Shown: positions 1-7,685 of the stretch, piece after piece | Layout of the letters: each line of letters begins with the position of its first letter | Position numbering within the stretch: the first letter of the stretch is position 1 | Assembly (NCBI GenBank): GCA_023434535.1 | Contig: JAEYSR010000040.1 | Coordinates: forward strand, 1-18,361 | Direction: 5' to 3' | DNA length: 18,361 nucleotides | Source: Actinomycetes bacterium | GTDB lineage: Bacteria > Actinomycetota > Acidimicrobiia > Acidimicrobiales > Microtrichaceae | Translations under genes and position numbers: made by a program | Notes under the pieces: model-generated | Databases searched by the model: none | What the model saw: the letters and a program-made list of their open reading frames with translations, nothing else | What the model was told of the DNA's origin: nothing

Positions 1-21
1 GCAGCGGGAGGAGCGATCCAC

Positions 22-1065
22 GTGAGCGGTGCGGACCTGGCGGACGAGGCGAGGTCACTGGTCGCGGACGGGATCGCCCGCATCGGGGCGGCTCCCACGT
101 CGGAGGACGTCCGGTCGGTCGAGTCCGAGCTCCTCGGCAAGCGTTCACGCCTGTCGGAGCTCAAGGCCGGCATGCGCGACCTCGAGCCCGACGACCGCAA
201 GGTGCTCGGCGCCGCGCTGAACGAGACGCGCACGACGCTGGAGGCCGCGGTCTCCGAGCGGTTGGCCGACCTGGCGGCCGCGGAGCGCCGGGTGCAGCTG
301 GCGGCGGAGCGACTCGACCTGACCGAGTACCAGGGGCGGGCCGACGCCGGCCACGTCCACCTGGTCACCCAGACGTGGGAGCGGCTCGAGGACGTCTTCG
401 TCGGCATGGGCTTCTCGGTGGCGACCGGGCCCGAGGTCGAGACGGACTGGTTCAACTTCGAGGCGCTCAACCTGCCGCCGTCGCACCCGGCCCGCTCGTT
501 GTGGGACACCCTGTACCTCGACGCGTCGGAGCTCGACGGCGTCGGCGACCAGCAGCTGCTGCTGCGCACCCACACCTCGCCCGTGCAGGTCCGGACCATG
601 TTGCGAGCCGTCAGGGAGGGCTCCGGGCCGCCGATCTACGTGGTCTGCCCCGGGCGGGCGTACCGACAGGACACCGCCGATGCCACGCACCTGCCGGTGT
701 TCCACCAGATCGAGATGCTGGTGATCGATCGCGGCATCACCATGGGCGACCTGTCCGGCACGATCGAGACGTTCACCAAGGCCTACTTCGGCGAGGAGCT
801 CACCTCCCGTCTGCGGCCCTCGTACTTCCCGTTCACCGAGCCGTCCGCCGAGGTGGACATCTCCCAGCCCGACGGCTCGTGGCTGGAGGTGGGCGGCTGC
901 GGGATGGTGCACCCGAACGTGCTGCGCGCCGGCGGCCTGGACCCGGAGGAGTGGTCGGGGTTCGCGTTCGGGTTCGGCATCGAGCGACTGACGATGATCC
1001 GGCACCACGTGAACGACATCCGAGACTTCATCACCAACGACATGCGCTTCCTGGAGCAGTTCTGA
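22..1065 (+). CDS. pheS: Phenylalanyl-tRNA synthetase alpha subunit
   Basis: Catalytic subunit of the cytoplasmic (alpha-beta)2 enzyme that charges tRNA-Phe with phenylalanine using ATP. The 347-residue product has the family's usual length. Roughly residues 1-95 are charged and helical, as expected for the N-terminal coiled coil that contacts tRNA. The class II catalytic core follows: GPEVETDWFNFEALNLPPSHPAR, in two halves near residues 138-160, the motif 2 region ending FHQIE (227-231), GGCGMVHPNVL, and motif 3 FAFGFGIERL (314-323). The protein ends in the typical FLEQF. The start is GTG at 22, with a good ribosome binding site GGGAGGAG at 6-13 and an 8-base spacer. pheT begins one base after the stop, so the two subunits are co-expressed. 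Its promoter lies outside the window. The assignment is secure. Confidence 0.98.
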   Translation: MSGADLADEARSLVADGIARIGAAPTSEDVRSVESELLGKRSRLSELKAGMRDLEPDDRKVLGAALNETRTTLEAAVSERLADLAAAERRVQLAAERLDLTEYQGRADAGHVHLVTQTWERLEDVFVGMGFSVATGPEVETDWFNFEALNLPPSHPARSLWDTLYLDASELDGVGDQQLLLRTHTSPVQVRTMLRAVREGSGPPIYVVCPGRAYRQDTADATHLPVFHQIEMLVIDRGITMGDLSGTIETFTKAYFGEELTSRLRPSYFPFTEPSAEVDISQPDGSWLEVGGCGMVHPNVLRAGGLDPEEWSGFAFGFGIERLTMIRHHVNDIRDFITNDMRFLEQF

Positions 1066-1066
1066 C

Positions 1067-3475
1067 ATGCGGGTGACCTACAACTGGTTGCAGGACTTCA
1101 CGCCCGTGGAGGGGAGCCCCGCGGACGTCGCCGCACTCCTCACGGACCTGGGCCTGGAGGTCGGGGAGGTGACCGCGGTCGGGGAGTCGCTCGGCGGCGT
1201 CGTCGTGGCCCGCGTGCTCGAGGTCCGCGAGCACCCCGACGCCGACAGGGTCCGCCTCGTCGACGTCGACGCCGGGGACGGGAACCCGCTGCAGATCGTG
1301 TGCGGGGCCCCCAACGTGGAGGCGGGCACGTTCGTGCCGCTCGCCACGGTGGGCGCGGTGCTGCCCGGGGACTTCGAGATCGCCGTGCGGAAGATGCGCG
1401 GCCAGGTGAGCAACGGGATGCTCTGCTCGGCCAAGGAGCTGGAGCTCGGCGACGACGCCTCGGGCCTGTTGGTCCTCCCCGGCGACATGGTTCCTGGCAC
1501 GCCGATCGCCGAGGCCCTCGGCATCGAGTCCGACGTCGTGTTCGACATCGACGTCAACCCCAACCGCCCCGACGCCCTCAGCGTGGTGGGTGTCGCTCGG
1601 GACCTCGCCGCCCGTCAGGGGCTTCCCTTCTCGATCCCCGACCCGTCGGTGGCCACGGCCGGCGACTCGTTCGCCGGATCCGCCACCGTGACCATCGAGG
1701 ATCCGGACCTGTGCGGCCGCTTCGCCCTGAGGGGCCTGTCCGACGTGCGGATCGGCCCGTCACCGAGGTGGATCGCCCAGCGGCTCATCGCAGCCGGCAT
1801 GCGCCCGATCAGCAACGTCGTCGACGCGTCCAACTACGTGATGCTCGAGCTCGGTCAGCCCACCCACGCGTTCGACCGGGCCACGCTCGCGACAGGTGCG
1901 GACGGCGTGCCCGGTCTGCGGGTGCGTCGGGCCCGCGCCGGCGAGGTGCTCGAGACGCTCGACGGCGTGGTCAGGGAGCTGGACCCGACGGACGGCGTGA
2001 TCGCCGACGCGGACGACCGCCCGGTCGCCCTGGCCGGCGTGATGGGTGGCGCCTCCACCGAGATCTCCGCGTCGACCACCGACGTGGTCGTGGAGGCGGC
2101 GTGGTGGGACCCCCTGTCGATCGCCACCACCTCGGCCCGCCACAACCTCCACTCCGAGGCGTCGGCCCGCTACAAGCGCGGCGTCGATCCCGAGATCGCA
2201 GACCGTGCGCTCGAGCGGTTCGCCCAGCTGCTGGTGGACCAGGGTGCGGCGACCCTGCGACCCGACGCCGTCGTGGCCGACGGCCGTCTGCCCGAGCGCA
2301 TCACCGTCACTGTCCGACCGTCCAAGGTCAACGCCGTGCTCGGCCTGGACCTGGACCGGGGCCTCATGGTCGACCTGCTCGAGCCGATCGGCTTCGCCGC
2401 GACGGAGGTCGGTGACGACCTGGCGGTGACCATCCCCAGCTGGCGGCCCGACTCGTCCGCCGAGGTCGACGTGGTCGAGGAGATCGGTCGGATGTACGGC
2501 CTGTCGCGCATCCCGAGGTCCGTTCCCGTGTCGCCCCAGCCGGGGAGCCTCAGTGGGCCTCAGCGGGCGCGCCGCTCCGTGCGGCGGGCGCTGGCGGGAT
2601 TCGGGGTGAGCGAGGCCATGCCGATGCCGTTCCTGGCGCCGGGTGACCTCGAGCGCTGCGGCCTCCCCGCCACCGGACTGGTCCTGGCCAACCCCCTCGC
2701 GGCCGAGGAGTCGGTGCTGCGGACCTCGATGCGGCCTGGACTGCTGGCCGCGGTCGCCTACAACGCCAGCCACCGTCGCCAGGGGGTGTGGCTCGCCGAG
2801 ATCGGCCGCGTCTTCGAGCTGGGAGAGCGTGGCGCCGTCGTCGACGTCGACGAGTCGGCCCGTCTGGGCCGGGTCCTGGACGGCGAGCGCGAGCAGCTCG
2901 CTGCGGTGCTCGCCGGGGCCGAGGCTCCGACGGCGGTCGAGCTGCTCGATGTGCTCCTGTCCGCGCTCGGAGTGGGGCCGGTCGCGCTTCGGGCCGAGGA
3001 TCTCCCGGGTCTCCACCCCGCCCGGACGGCGGTCGTCGAGGTCGCCGGGTTCGACGCCGGCGCTGTCGGCGAGATCGACCCCGACGTGCTCGAACGTCTC
3101 GGGATCGACGAGCGGGTGGCGTGGCTCGAGCTCGAGCTGGGATCGCTCCTCGAGCTTCCGGTCCCGGTGCGACAGGCCCGCCCGCTCAGCCGCTTCCCCT
3201 CGGCGGACGTCGACCTCGCCTTCGTGGTCGACGACCGGATCCCCGCCGCGGCCGTCAGGACCACGATCAGGAGCGCCGGTGCCCCGCTGCTGCGGGAGCT
3301 GGACCTGTTCGACGTGTTCCGCTCCGACTCGCTCGGGGCGGACCGGCGCAGCCTGGCCTTCAGGCTCCGCTTCCAGGCGCCGGACCGCACGCTCACCGAT
3401 GCCGAGGTCGGCGTGGTGCGCCAGGCCATCATCGACGAGGTCGAGGCGACCCACGAGGCGACCCTCCGCGGCTGA
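1067..3475 (+). CDS. pheT: Phenylalanyl-tRNA synthetase beta subunit
   Basis: Beta subunit of PheRS, 802 residues, the usual length for the long bacterial form. It holds the tRNA-binding and editing modules rather than the synthetic active site. Domains in order: an EMAP/OB-fold tRNA-binding domain at about 37-145 (GVVVARVLEVREHPDADRV and NGMLCSAKELELG); the B3/4 editing region at about 210-370 (ISNVVDASNYVMLELGQP, HAFD); a B5 domain at about 411-483 ending in EEIGRMYGLSRIP; a catalytic-like domain; and a C-terminal anticodon-binding FDX-ACB domain at about 705-800 (SRFPSADVDLAFVVDD, DVFRSDSLGADRRSLAFRL). The start ATG at 1067 follows the pheS stop by one base, with GGAG at 1053-1056 inside pheS, so translational coupling is likely. 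The reading frame is intact. Confidence 0.98.
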   Translation: MRVTYNWLQDFTPVEGSPADVAALLTDLGLEVGEVTAVGESLGGVVVARVLEVREHPDADRVRLVDVDAGDGNPLQIVCGAPNVEAGTFVPLATVGAVLPGDFEIAVRKMRGQVSNGMLCSAKELELGDDASGLLVLPGDMVPGTPIAEALGIESDVVFDIDVNPNRPDALSVVGVARDLAARQGLPFSIPDPSVATAGDSFAGSATVTIEDPDLCGRFALRGLSDVRIGPSPRWIAQRLIAAGMRPISNVVDASNYVMLELGQPTHAFDRATLATGADGVPGLRVRRARAGEVLETLDGVVRELDPTDGVIADADDRPVALAGVMGGASTEISASTTDVVVEAAWWDPLSIATTSARHNLHSEASARYKRGVDPEIADRALERFAQLLVDQGAATLRPDAVVADGRLPERITVTVRPSKVNAVLGLDLDRGLMVDLLEPIGFAATEVGDDLAVTIPSWRPDSSAEVDVVEEIGRMYGLSRIPRSVPVSPQPGSLSGPQRARRSVRRALAGFGVSEAMPMPFLAPGDLERCGLPATGLVLANPLAAEESVLRTSMRPGLLAAVAYNASHRRQGVWLAEIGRVFELGERGAVVDVDESARLGRVLDGEREQLAAVLAGAEAPTAVELLDVLLSALGVGPVALRAEDLPGLHPARTAVVEVAGFDAGAVGEIDPDVLERLGIDERVAWLELELGSLLELPVPVRQARPLSRFPSADVDLAFVVDDRIPAAAVRTTIRSAGAPLLRELDLFDVFRSDSLGADRRSLAFRLRFQAPDRTLTDAEVGVVRQAIIDEVEATHEATLRG

Positions 3476-3522
3476 CGCACCTGTCCGCACCTCTCCGCAC
3501 CCCACAGCACCCCACCGCACCT
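3476..3522 (+). promoter_or_regulatory. C-rich, G-poor tract after pheT (possible Rho-loading site)
   Basis: The 47 bases directly after the pheT stop contain 28 C and only 6 G, with CGCACC or GCACC recurring about every 10 bases. In such a GC-rich genome this strand bias is striking. C-rich, G-poor, unstructured RNA is the hallmark of Rho utilisation (rut) sites, so this may help end pheST transcription just before the hairpin at 3521-3574. The composition is seen directly; the Rho role is inferred. Confidence 0.4.
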
Positions 3523-3574
3523 GTTCTGTTCTGCAGAAGCGGTGAGAAGCGACCGCTTCTGCAGAGCAGAACGG
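3521..3574 (+). terminator. Long hairpin between pheT and argC
   Basis: Arms 3521-3543 and 3552-3574 form a 23-pair stem around the 8-base loop GAGAAGCG. In the plus-strand transcript every position pairs; the two non-Watson-Crick positions (3529 with 3566, 3522 with 3573) are U-G wobbles. On the opposite strand those become A-C mismatches, so the structure favours a plus-strand RNA. No T-run follows, so a classical intrinsic terminator is not satisfied. It may act as a U-less terminator, an RNA-stabilising 3' end for pheST, or a leader structure for argC. Confidence 0.55.
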
Positions 3575-3595
3575 TGCCGGGAGTGCTGCAGAAGT

Positions 3596-3611
3596 ATGCG
3601 GCGAGGTGCAT
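3596..3611 (+). promoter_or_regulatory. Possible ArgR operator (ARG box) upstream of argC
   Basis: ATGC at 3596-3599 and GCAT at 3608-3611 form inverted half-sites separated by 8 bases, 24 bases upstream of the argC start. ARG boxes are imperfect 18-base palindromes, and the actinobacterial ones I recall carry ATGCAT-like arms. argR lies in the same operon, so autoregulation is expected. Only four bases per arm match, so this is a weak candidate chosen by position as much as by sequence. Confidence 0.3.
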
Positions 3612-3635
3612 GACTGTGCGCTAGGGTGACGACCC

Positions 3636-4667
3636 ATGGCCACGAGCGCAGCGCGGATCGGCATCATCGGAGCATCGGGCTTCACCGGGGCCGAGCTCCT
3701 GCGCATCTGCGCGCAGCACCCGGGCCTCGACGTGGCCTTCGCCACGGGTGACACCCAGGCCGGGACCGCCCTGGCCGACCTGTACCCGGGCCTCGCGCTG
3801 GCGTATCCCGGCATGCAGTACGAGCGCTGGGACCCGGCACTGCTGGACGGCGTCGACGGCGTCTTCCTCGGGCTTCCGCACGGGGCGAGCCAGGCGCTCA
3901 TGGGCGACCTGCTCGGCCGCGTGGGTGCAGTGGTGGACCTGGGTGCGGACTTCCGGCTGTCCGACGCCGCGTCGTACGAGCGGTGGTACCACGAGACGCA
4001 CACCGCCCCCGACCTGCTGGACCGGTTCGTCTACGGCCTCCCCGAGCTGCACCGGGACGCGCTGCGGGGAGCCGAGGCGGTCGCCGCCCCGGGCTGCTAC
4101 CCGACGGCCGCGACGCTCGCGCTTCGGCCGCTCGTCGACGCCGGGGTGATCCGGACCGAGGGGATCATCGTCGACGCCGTCTCCGGCGTGTCGGGCGCCG
4201 GTCGTCCGCCGAAGCCACACACCACCTTCTGCGCGGTGGACGAGAACGTGGAGGCGTACGGCCTGCTCGACCACCGGCACACAGCGGAGATGGACATGAA
4301 CCTGGACGCCTCGGTGCTGTTCACGCCGCACCTGGTCCCGACCAACCGCGGGATCCTCGCCACCTGCTACGCCCGACCGGCCGTCGACGGCCTGAGCACC
4401 GACGCCGTGCTCGACGTTCTGACGGCGCGCTACGCCGACGAGCCGTTCGTGTTCGCGTCGGAGCGCTCGCCGTCCACCAAGGCCACCCTCGGCACGAACG
4501 CCGCGCACGTCACCGCCCGCTACGACGAGCGGACCGGAACGGTCCTCGCGATCGCGGCGATCGACAACCTCGGCAAGGGAGCGTCGGGTCAGGCCGTCCA
4601 GTGCATGAACCTGGCCCTCGGGCTCCCCGAGACACAGGGCCTCGCCGTCGTCGGGACGACGCCGTGA
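3636..4667 (+). CDS. argC: N-acetyl-gamma-glutamyl-phosphate reductase
   Basis: Third step of arginine synthesis: NADPH-dependent reduction of N-acetylglutamyl phosphate to the semialdehyde in the cytoplasm. The 343-residue length is normal. The N-terminus carries the Rossmann nucleotide-binding start GIIGASGFTGAELLRI. DLGADFRL follows, then the catalytic cysteine Cys154 in APGCYPTAATL, then VSGVSGAGRPPK and HRHTAEM with the conserved histidine, and a C-terminal NLGKGASGQAVQCMNLALG. The ATG at 3636 is preceded by AGGGTGA (3623-3629) with a 6-base spacer, a reasonable ribosome binding site. The overlapping TAGGGT could also be read as a -10 box, which would make the mRNA nearly leaderless; I prefer the binding-site reading. 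The stop overlaps the argB GTG by four bases (GTGA). No argJ lies between argC and argB. Confidence 0.97.
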   Translation: MATSAARIGIIGASGFTGAELLRICAQHPGLDVAFATGDTQAGTALADLYPGLALAYPGMQYERWDPALLDGVDGVFLGLPHGASQALMGDLLGRVGAVVDLGADFRLSDAASYERWYHETHTAPDLLDRFVYGLPELHRDALRGAEAVAAPGCYPTAATLALRPLVDAGVIRTEGIIVDAVSGVSGAGRPPKPHTTFCAVDENVEAYGLLDHRHTAEMDMNLDASVLFTPHLVPTNRGILATCYARPAVDGLSTDAVLDVLTARYADEPFVFASERSPSTKATLGTNAAHVTARYDERTGTVLAIAAIDNLGKGASGQAVQCMNLALGLPETQGLAVVGTTP

Positions 4668-4750
4668 ACGACGCCGATCTCCGGAACGACGCACACCCCG
4701 GGAACGACCCTCATCCCGGGAACGACCCTCATCCCGGGAACGACCCTGAC
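4661..4750 (+). repeat. 18-base tandem repeat array at the argC-argB junction
   Basis: Five 18-base units lie head to tail: 4661-4678, 4679-4696, 4697-4714, 4715-4732 and 4733-4750. The core unit is CCCGGGAACGACCCTCAT. Units 3 and 4 are identical, unit 5 differs only in its last three bases, and units 1-2 are diverged but share GAACGAC at the same phase. Unit 1 holds the argC stop and argB start, so it may be the ancestral seed. Because 18 is a multiple of three, the array stays in the argB frame and encodes a six-residue peptide period (GNDPHP). Confidence 0.9.
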
Positions 4751-5611
4751 GTCGCGGTCCGCGTCCTCCTGCAGGCGCTGCCGTACATCGAGGCGTTCCG
4801 CGGCGCGGTCGTCGTGGTGAAGTTCGGCGGCAACGCCATGGGCGACCCCGACCTGTTCGAGCAGTTCGCCTCCGACGTCGTGCTCATGCACCGCGTCGGG
4901 ATGCGTCCTGTCGTGGTCCACGGGGGCGGTCCGCAGATCGGGGAGTGGCTCGAGAAGCTCGGCAAGACGAGCGAGTTCGTGGGCGGGCGGCGGGTGACCG
5001 ACACCGAGACCCTCGAGGTCGCCCAGATGGTCCTGATCGGCAAGGTGAACGCCGACATCGTCACCGCCCTCAACGGGTTCGGACCGGTCGCCCTCGGCCT
5101 CGCCGGCACCGACGCCCAGCTGCTGGAGGCGGAGATGCACGACCCGGACCTCGGCTACGTGGGCGCGGTGACCAAGGTGAACCCCGAGCTGATCACCCGC
5201 ACGCTCGGGATGGACCTGATCCCCGTCATCGCCACGATCGGGGTGGACAGGGACGGCCAGACCTACAACATCAACGCGGATGACGCTGCCACGGCCATCG
5301 CCGAGGAGCTGGGTGCGGAGAAGCTCATCTTCCTGACCGACGTCCCCGGTCTGCTCGCCGACGCGGAGGACACCTCCACCCTGCTCACGGAGGTCGACGG
5401 CGACGACGTCGCACGCATGATCTCCGACGGCACGATCTCGGGCGGCATGGTGCCGAAGATGTCGGGATGCGTGCGGGCGATCGAGAACGGCGTCGGATCG
5501 GTCCACCTGATCGACGGCCGCCGTCCGCACGTGCTGCTCCTGGAGCTGCTCACGGACGCCGGCGTCGGCACGATGGTCCGAGCCGTCTCCGAGGGAGAGG
5601 TGCCGACATGA
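4664..5611 (+). CDS. argB: Acetylglutamate kinase with repeat-encoded N-terminal extension
   Basis: Second step of arginine synthesis: ATP-dependent phosphorylation of N-acetylglutamate, often the feedback-inhibited step. From the GTG at 4664 the product is 315 residues. The kinase core starts near residue 30 (AVRVLLQALPYIEAF), with KFGGNAM (Lys53), HGGGPQIG (from His86), an N-terminal acetylglutamate-binding stretch EFVGGRRVTD, and TDVPGLL (225-231). Residues 1-29 come from the 18-base repeats (NDADL, RNDAHP, GNDPHP twice, GNDPDV) and are longer than the N-terminus I recall for mycobacterial ArgB. No ATG or GTG lies in frame between the repeats and the core, so the GTG overlapping the argC stop is the natural start. 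The overlap with argC, and the ATGA overlap with argD, indicate translational coupling. Confidence 0.96.
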   Translation: MNDADLRNDAHPGNDPHPGNDPHPGNDPDVAVRVLLQALPYIEAFRGAVVVVKFGGNAMGDPDLFEQFASDVVLMHRVGMRPVVVHGGGPQIGEWLEKLGKTSEFVGGRRVTDTETLEVAQMVLIGKVNADIVTALNGFGPVALGLAGTDAQLLEAEMHDPDLGYVGAVTKVNPELITRTLGMDLIPVIATIGVDRDGQTYNINADDAATAIAEELGAEKLIFLTDVPGLLADAEDTSTLLTEVDGDDVARMISDGTISGGMVPKMSGCVRAIENGVGSVHLIDGRRPHVLLLELLTDAGVGTMVRAVSEGEVPT

Positions 5612-6774
5612 GCTCGCCGTTGATGCCGACGTACCCGCCCCCGCCGGTCACCTTCGTCCGGGGCGAGGGGTCCTGGCTCTGGGACGACGCGGAGCGCCGC
5701 TACCTGGACCTGCTGTCCGGGCTGGCCGTCACGTCGCTCGGCCATTCGCACCCGGTCGTGGCCGATGCGCTGTCGGCGCAGTCCCGCACCCTGCTGCACG
5801 TGTCGAACCTGTTCGGGACCCTCCCCGGGCCCGAGGTGGCCACCACCCTCGACCGCCTGGTCGGCGGCGGCGGCAAGGTGTTCTTCACCAACTCGGGGGC
5901 CGAGGCCAACGAGTGTGCCATCAAGCTGGCGCGCAAGTTCGCCGGCTCGCCGTCGGGCAGGTACAAGGTCGTCTCGGCGTTCGGTAGCTTCCACGGCCGG
6001 ACGTTGGCCACGCTGCACGCCACCGGTCAGCCGGCCAAGCACGAGGCGTTCCAGCCGCTGCCCGAGGGCTTCGTGCACGTGGCCTGGGACGACCTCGACG
6101 CGCTCGACTCGGCGCTCGATCCGTCGGTCGCGGCCGTGCTCCTGGAGCCGGTCCAGGGCGAGGGCGGCGTGAACCCGGCGAGCGCCGAGTACTTCCAGGG
6201 CGTGCGGCAGCTGTGCGACGAGCGCGGCGTCCTGTTCATGGTCGACGAGGTGCAGACGGGGCTGGGTCGCTGCGGGGCGTGGTTCGCCCACCAGCACTTC
6301 GGCGTCGTCCCCGACGTCGTCACCATGGCCAAGGCGCTGGGCAACGGCGTGCCGATCGGCGCCTGCTGGGCGCGCGCCGAGGTGGCCGACGTGTTCGAGC
6401 CCGGCGACCACGCGACGACCTATGGCGGCCAGCCGCTCGCCGCGTCGGCGGCTCGGGCGGTGCTGTCGGTGATGGAGGCCGAGGACGTCCCGGCGAGGGC
6501 CCGCCACATCGGTGGGACCGTCGCCGAGGCCCTGCGCGACGTCCCCGGGGTCGTCGACGTGCGGGGCCTGGGTGCCCTGATCGCCGTTGAGGTCGACGCC
6601 GACGCCCGGCGACTGTGCGCGGAGCTCCTCGAGCGGGGCGTCGTGGTGAACGCGGTGACGCCGACGGCGCTGCGCCTCGCCCCGAGCCTGCTGATCTCCG
6701 ACGAGGACCTGGCGGTCGGCACCGACGCCATCGCTGCGGCGCTGGCCGCCATCACCACTGCGGAGGACGAGTGA
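5608..6774 (+). CDS. argD: Acetylornithine aminotransferase
   Basis: PLP-dependent class III aminotransferase that converts N-acetylglutamate semialdehyde to N-acetylornithine with glutamate as amino donor. It may also serve lysine synthesis as the succinyldiaminopimelate aminotransferase, as in some relatives. The 388-residue length is typical. Visible landmarks are DLLSGLAVTSLGHSHP, the cofactor phosphate site TNSGAEANECAIKLAR, SFHGRTLATLHATGQ, EPVQGEGGVNPA, VDEVQTGLGRCGAWFAHQ and the Schiff-base Lys242 in TMAKALGNGVPIGA. The chosen ATG at 5608 overlaps the argB stop (ATGA) and has GGGAGAGG at 5593-5600 with a 7-base spacer. A longer upstream reading is not needed to match the family. Confidence 0.97.
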   Translation: MSSPLMPTYPPPPVTFVRGEGSWLWDDAERRYLDLLSGLAVTSLGHSHPVVADALSAQSRTLLHVSNLFGTLPGPEVATTLDRLVGGGGKVFFTNSGAEANECAIKLARKFAGSPSGRYKVVSAFGSFHGRTLATLHATGQPAKHEAFQPLPEGFVHVAWDDLDALDSALDPSVAAVLLEPVQGEGGVNPASAEYFQGVRQLCDERGVLFMVDEVQTGLGRCGAWFAHQHFGVVPDVVTMAKALGNGVPIGACWARAEVADVFEPGDHATTYGGQPLAASAARAVLSVMEAEDVPARARHIGGTVAEALRDVPGVVDVRGLGALIAVEVDADARRLCAELLERGVVVNAVTPTALRLAPSLLISDEDLAVGTDAIAAALAAITTAEDE

Positions 6775-7685
6775 CGGATCCGACGAACGCGCCGCGTCAC
6801 CTGCTGGAGGTGGACGACCTGAGCGCCGACGAGCTCGTCGCCATCCTCGACCTGGCCGAGGTCGAGGACCCGCCGCCCGTGCTCGCCGGCAGCGGCGGTG
6901 TCCTGCTGTTCGAGAAGCCGTCGGCCCGGACCCGCACGTCGTCGGAGATGGCGATCGCCCGCCTGGGCGGCCATCCCGTCAGCCTGACCGCGGCCGAGGT
7001 GGGCATCGACACGCGTGAGACCGCCGAGGACCTGGGCCGGCTCATGTCCGGCTACGGCAGGTTGATCGGCGCCCGGGTGTTCGAGCACCACAAGCTCGAG
7101 CGCATGGCGTCCGGCGCGTCGGTGCCCGTGGTCAACCTGCTGTCCGACGACGCCCATCCGGTGCAGACCCTCGCCGACCTGCTCACCCTGCGGCAGGCCT
7201 TCGGACGGCTCGACGGGCTGACGGTCGCCTACGTCGGCGACGCCAACAACGTCGCCCGGTCCCTCGGGATCGGGTGCGGGCTCGTCGGCGCGTCGTTCCG
7301 GATCTCCAGTCCGCCGGGCTACACGTTCGACGACACGTCGCTCGACCGGATCCGCGCCGCCGGGACCGACGTGGCCGTGTTCGACGACCCGGTCGACGCG
7401 GTCGACGGAGCCGACGCGGTGTACACCGACGCCTGGTACTCGATGGGCCAGGAGGAGGAGAAGCGCATCCGGCAGGAGGCCTTCGCCCGGTGGCGGGTCG
7501 ACGACGCGCTGATGGGGAGGACCTCTCCCGACGCCGTGTTCCTCCACTGCCTGCCGGCGCACCGCGGCGACGAGGCGACCGACGACGTGCTCGACGGCGC
7601 CCGCAGCCGGATCTGGCCGCAGGCCGCCAACCGCATGCACTCGATGCAGGGCCTGATCCTCTGGCTCGAAGGGGTGAGGCCCTGA
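6771..7685 (+). CDS. argF: Ornithine carbamoyltransferase
   Basis: Catalyses carbamoyl phosphate + ornithine to citrulline. The 304-residue length fits. It has the carbamoyl-phosphate motif SARTRTS, HPVQTLADLLTL, GDANNVARSL, the ornithine-side YSMGQEEE, and HCLPAHRG. These fit true ornithine carbamoyltransferase rather than the acetylornithine-specific enzyme, for which I recall a different residue context after HCLP. This matters because the operon lacks a deacetylating gene; the sequence gives no reason to think acetylornithine is the direct substrate, but assignment by motif alone is not absolute. The GTG start at 6771 overlaps the argD stop (GTGA). GGAGG at 6762-6766 is close, with a 4-base spacer. 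Confidence 0.95.
   Translation: MTDPTNAPRHLLEVDDLSADELVAILDLAEVEDPPPVLAGSGGVLLFEKPSARTRTSSEMAIARLGGHPVSLTAAEVGIDTRETAEDLGRLMSGYGRLIGARVFEHHKLERMASGASVPVVNLLSDDAHPVQTLADLLTLRQAFGRLDGLTVAYVGDANNVARSLGIGCGLVGASFRISSPPGYTFDDTSLDRIRAAGTDVAVFDDPVDAVDGADAVYTDAWYSMGQEEEKRIRQEAFARWRVDDALMGRTSPDAVFLHCLPAHRGDEATDDVLDGARSRIWPQAANRMHSMQGLILWLEGVRP

Noticed and set aside
3622..3627. TAGGGT as the argC -10 box giving a leaderless mRNA
   Set aside because: No -35 is present at the right distance, and the same bases form a better ribosome binding site (AGGGTGA). It is not excluded outright.
1760..4003. Long minus-strand open frame (747 codons) across pheT and argC
   Set aside because: It is antisense to two secure genes, has no recognisable motifs and has the composition expected of the opposite strand of GC-rich codons.
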